From the NCBI GenBank assembly GCA_036169595.1, contig CM069770.1, positions 2,100,001 through 2,164,000 of the forward strand: a stretch of DNA of 64,000 bases, written 5' to 3'. This DNA is from Dictyostelium firmibasis. Lineage: Eukaryota; Evosea; Eumycetozoa; Dictyosteliales; Dictyosteliaceae. Of this stretch, positions 62,221 through 64,000 are shown piece after piece. Every line of letters begins with the position of its first letter. Within the stretch, counting starts at the first letter, position 1. Made by a program: the position numbers and the translations under genes. The notes under the pieces were generated by a model. It saw only the letters and a list, made by a program, of their open reading frames with translations, was not told where the DNA came from and did no database searches.

Positions 62221-62753
62221 AGAGATATTAATTTTTTAAAAAATAGAATATTACAGGTGAACCAGATTATTATGATATTCGTAAAACTGTTGAACCAACC
62301 TATGGTGGTGATTTTTCAGCATTTTTAAATCAATCATCAATTCGTACATTAATTCATGTTGGTAATAACTATTTCCAAAATAATAATGATGTTTACATTC
62401 ATTTAGAAGAGGATATTCCAAAATCAGTTTTATCTTTGTTCCCAACCATTTTAGATAACATCAAAGTCATGTTATATAATGGTCAATTTGATTTCATTGT
62501 TGGTCCTTCTCTAACAGAAACAATGATTCGTACTATTGAGTGGGAAGGAATTCAACCCTTCTTACAGTCACAAAGAGTCATTTGGAAAATTCCTTCCGAT
62601 AATGTAGATGTAGCAGGTTATGTTAGAAACTATAACAATTTCTATCAAGTTGTCGTAAGAGGTGCTGGTCATATTTTACCTTATGACCAACCACAAAGAG
62701 GTTTCGATATGATTAATAGATTCATTAATAACGAACCTTTTCCAACTGGTTAG
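60859..62753 (+). CDS. Serine carboxypeptidase (peptidase family S10)
   Basis: Five exons by eye: 60859-61007, 61105-61373, 61464-61741, 61849-62148 and 62247-62753, 500 residues. Every join keeps frame and restores motifs. A signal peptide (MKVSLSFLLTILIVIITVKV) starts the protein. The oxyanion region is FLQGGPGGAS (across exons 2/3; family GGPG). The nucleophile is GESYAGKYIP with Ser233 at the exon 3/4 join. Asp414 lies in MLYNGQFDFIVG and His474 in VRGAGHILPYDQPQ. NPVGTGFSFT is also typical. The enzyme removes C-terminal residues from peptides in acidic lysosomes or outside the cell. Several N-glycosylation sites (NET, NQS, NIT) fit. It ends with TAG. Introns 3 and 4 hold (AAT)n arrays. 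Confidence 0.92.
61757..61842. repeat. (AAT)n array in carboxypeptidase intron 3
   Basis: About 85 bases of AAT triplets between GTAAGT and TTTAG. A shorter array (about 62176-62218) lies in intron 4. Confidence 0.9.
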
Positions 62754-62779
62754 ATAATAATGTATGGTATTTACTACCT

Positions 62780-62930
62780 TGTAAAGGCTAAATAGAATAA
62801 TATTATCAGAGAAAATAAACAAAGTTCTTTTTTTTAAATTATTACCATAACTTATCTTTAATTTTAATTTTTTTTTTTTTGTCGGTGTTGGTGTATCATT
62901 TTAATAATATTATTCTATTTAGCCTTTACA
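62780..62930. repeat. Inverted repeat, perfect 26-bp arms, between convergent genes
   Basis: 62780-62805 (starting tgtaaaggctaaatagaata) is the exact reverse complement of 62905-62930, with a 99-base loop. Weaker pairing continues outside the arms (acctt / aggt with one offset). It lies between the 3' ends of the carboxypeptidase (plus) and the nucleoplasmin-like gene (minus), so both 3' UTRs may include an arm. Confidence 0.8.
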
Positions 62931-63088
62931 GGTGGCATATTGATAATTGAATTTTATTTCTCCGTACTTTTTCTAGTTCTACAAGCTAAAAAGAAAAAAA
63001 TAATATAAATAATAAAAAAAAAAAATGAAAAAAATAATAATTGTTTGTGTATATTTAAATAAAAGAATAAATTTATTAAGTTAATTCT

Positions 63089-64000
63089 TTAGTTTTTTGA
63101 TTTCTTTTTGTTATTTTCATTTTGGTTTTGTTGTGGTCTTTTGTTGTTATTGTTTTTAGCTGGTGATTGTTGTTGTGGTTGTTGTGGTTGTTTTGGTGAA
63201 TTTTTTGGTTGGTTGTTTTGTGGTTTGGCTGGGGCAGCTGCTGGTTTATTGGCAGCTTTTTCTGGTTGTTGGGCAACAACTTTTTCTGGTTGTTGAGCAG
63301 CAGCTTTCTTTTGTTGTGGTTTTTGTGGTTGTTGTGGTTGTTGTTTCTTTGGTTCTGGGATTTCAACGATTTTAGCAGAACCTTTTTTGGTTGGTTGAAT
63401 TAATTGTGGGATTTCATCATCAGATTCTTCATCATCATCTTCTTGTTCAGAGTCACCAAATTCCTCATCACTATCGATTTCTTCATCATCTTCATGATTG
63501 ATACCACAATGATCATCTTCACAATCTTCATCATCACAACCACCTTGTTCCATGGTGATAATTGAACCAGAGAGAGAAACAATATCGACTGAATTATCAG
63601 CACCTTGGAGAACAAATCTAACGATTTGTCCAAAATTAAAATGTAAATTAAGGTCGACTTGTTCAGTTTTACCAGCCTCTAAAATACAAATTGGGATTTC
63701 GATTTCATCATCTCTTTCTTCTTCATCTTCTTCATCTTCCATATCTTCATCATCCATTAAACTAATAACTGCAGTTAAATAAACTTTACCTTTACCTTCA
63801 GCTTTTGGGTGGATAACTGCCTATTGATTTAAATAAATTTTTTTTAAAAATAATAAAAAAAAAAAAAATTAATTAACTTATCGTTTGTATGATCCAATTT
63901 GGTTATTTATAATATATAAATTTTTTTTTTTTTTATTTGTATTTATAATTTTTTTTTATTCACATACTTTAGTTAATTGGAAGATATCACCTTGATCTAA
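63089..64000 (-). CDS. Nucleoplasmin-like (NPL) acidic protein, 5' end outside window
   Basis: Exon 63820-63089 and the end of an upstream exon (64000-63968, LDQGDIFQLTK) joined in phase 0. The start lies beyond the window edge, and 254 residues are visible. LDQGDIFQLTK|AVIHPKAEGKGKVYLTAVIS, then the strand FNFGQIVRFVLQGADNSVDIVSLSG, fits the nucleoplasmin-like beta fold found in FKBP39/Fpr-type and histone-chaperone proteins. An acidic loop (DDEDMEDEEDEEERDDE) interrupts it and a second acidic tract follows, then a basic Gln/Pro/Lys-rich tail ending NKKKSKN. No FKBP domain is present before the stop. It is likely a nuclear or nucleolar histone chaperone, inferred from fold and acid tracts. 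Confidence 0.75.

Overview
The window looks like nuclear chromosomal DNA of a dictyostelid social amoeba, almost certainly Dictyostelium discoideum. Intergenic DNA is almost pure A/T with long poly-A and poly-T runs. Exons are compact and use A/T-ending codons, most genes stop with TAA, and introns are short, A/T-rich and GT-AG. (AAT)n and (CAA)n arrays are everywhere, giving poly-Asn and poly-Gln inside proteins. Several families are typical of this lineage: FNIP-type repeats, CYP plus terpene synthase, and cysteine-rich secreted proteins. I see no LTR or DIRS-type element, LINE, CRISPR or bacterial operon. Exon joins were made by eye, from reading frame, splice signals and protein families.

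Layout. 1-5.5 kb: 3' end of a FNIP-type repeat gene (+), an oxysterol-binding protein (-) and a PAP2-type lipid phosphatase with a possible TLC-like N-terminal part (-). 5.5-9.5 kb: mostly gene-free, with hairpins, G/T-rich blocks and a GC-richer patch holding a coiled-coil ORF that looks degenerate. 9.5-19.5 kb: malic enzyme (+), a tandem pair of two-TM membrane paralogues (+), and a 1128-residue Ser/Gln-rich protein whose C-terminal domain resembles a bacterial zinc-ribbon-associated family (+). 19.6-23.7 kb: a secreted protein (-), a tiny one-TM protein (+), tRNA-Gln(UUG) with an external B box, three tRNA-like SINE-like copies, and a cysteine-rich secreted protein (+). 24-31 kb: a polyQ ataxin-7/Sgf11-like SAGA candidate (+) and a POT-family peptide transporter (-).

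32.7-36.1 kb holds a head-to-head cytochrome P450 (-) and terpene synthase (+) sharing one divergent promoter. This arrangement fits the published DdTPS8-CYP521A1 discoidol/discodiene cluster, though identity was not checked here. 36.4-42 kb: a sphingosine-kinase-type lipid kinase (+), a second cysteine-rich secreted protein (-), a 53-residue protein (-) and an unresolved small locus. 42-53 kb: a large KE/Q-rich protein with a WHxHxL-type N-terminal domain and a ubiquitin-like C-terminus, a multi-TM protein whose intron holds a very long (AAT)n array, and an ankyrin-repeat protein (all +). 53-59 kb: a Tim9/Tim10-type chaperone (-), a tandem pair of SAYSvFN-domain proteins (+), and a molybdenum cofactor sulfurase with an N-terminal membrane anchor (+). 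59-64 kb: a decayed gene (-), a small gene with a palindromic 3' hairpin (+), a serine carboxypeptidase (+), and the 3' part of a nucleoplasmin-like protein gene (-). The last two converge on a long inverted repeat.

The genes are independent transcription units. The clearest functional partnership is the P450/terpene synthase pair. Lipid-related genes (OSBP, PAP2, sphingosine kinase) recur, but I see no evidence that they are linked.
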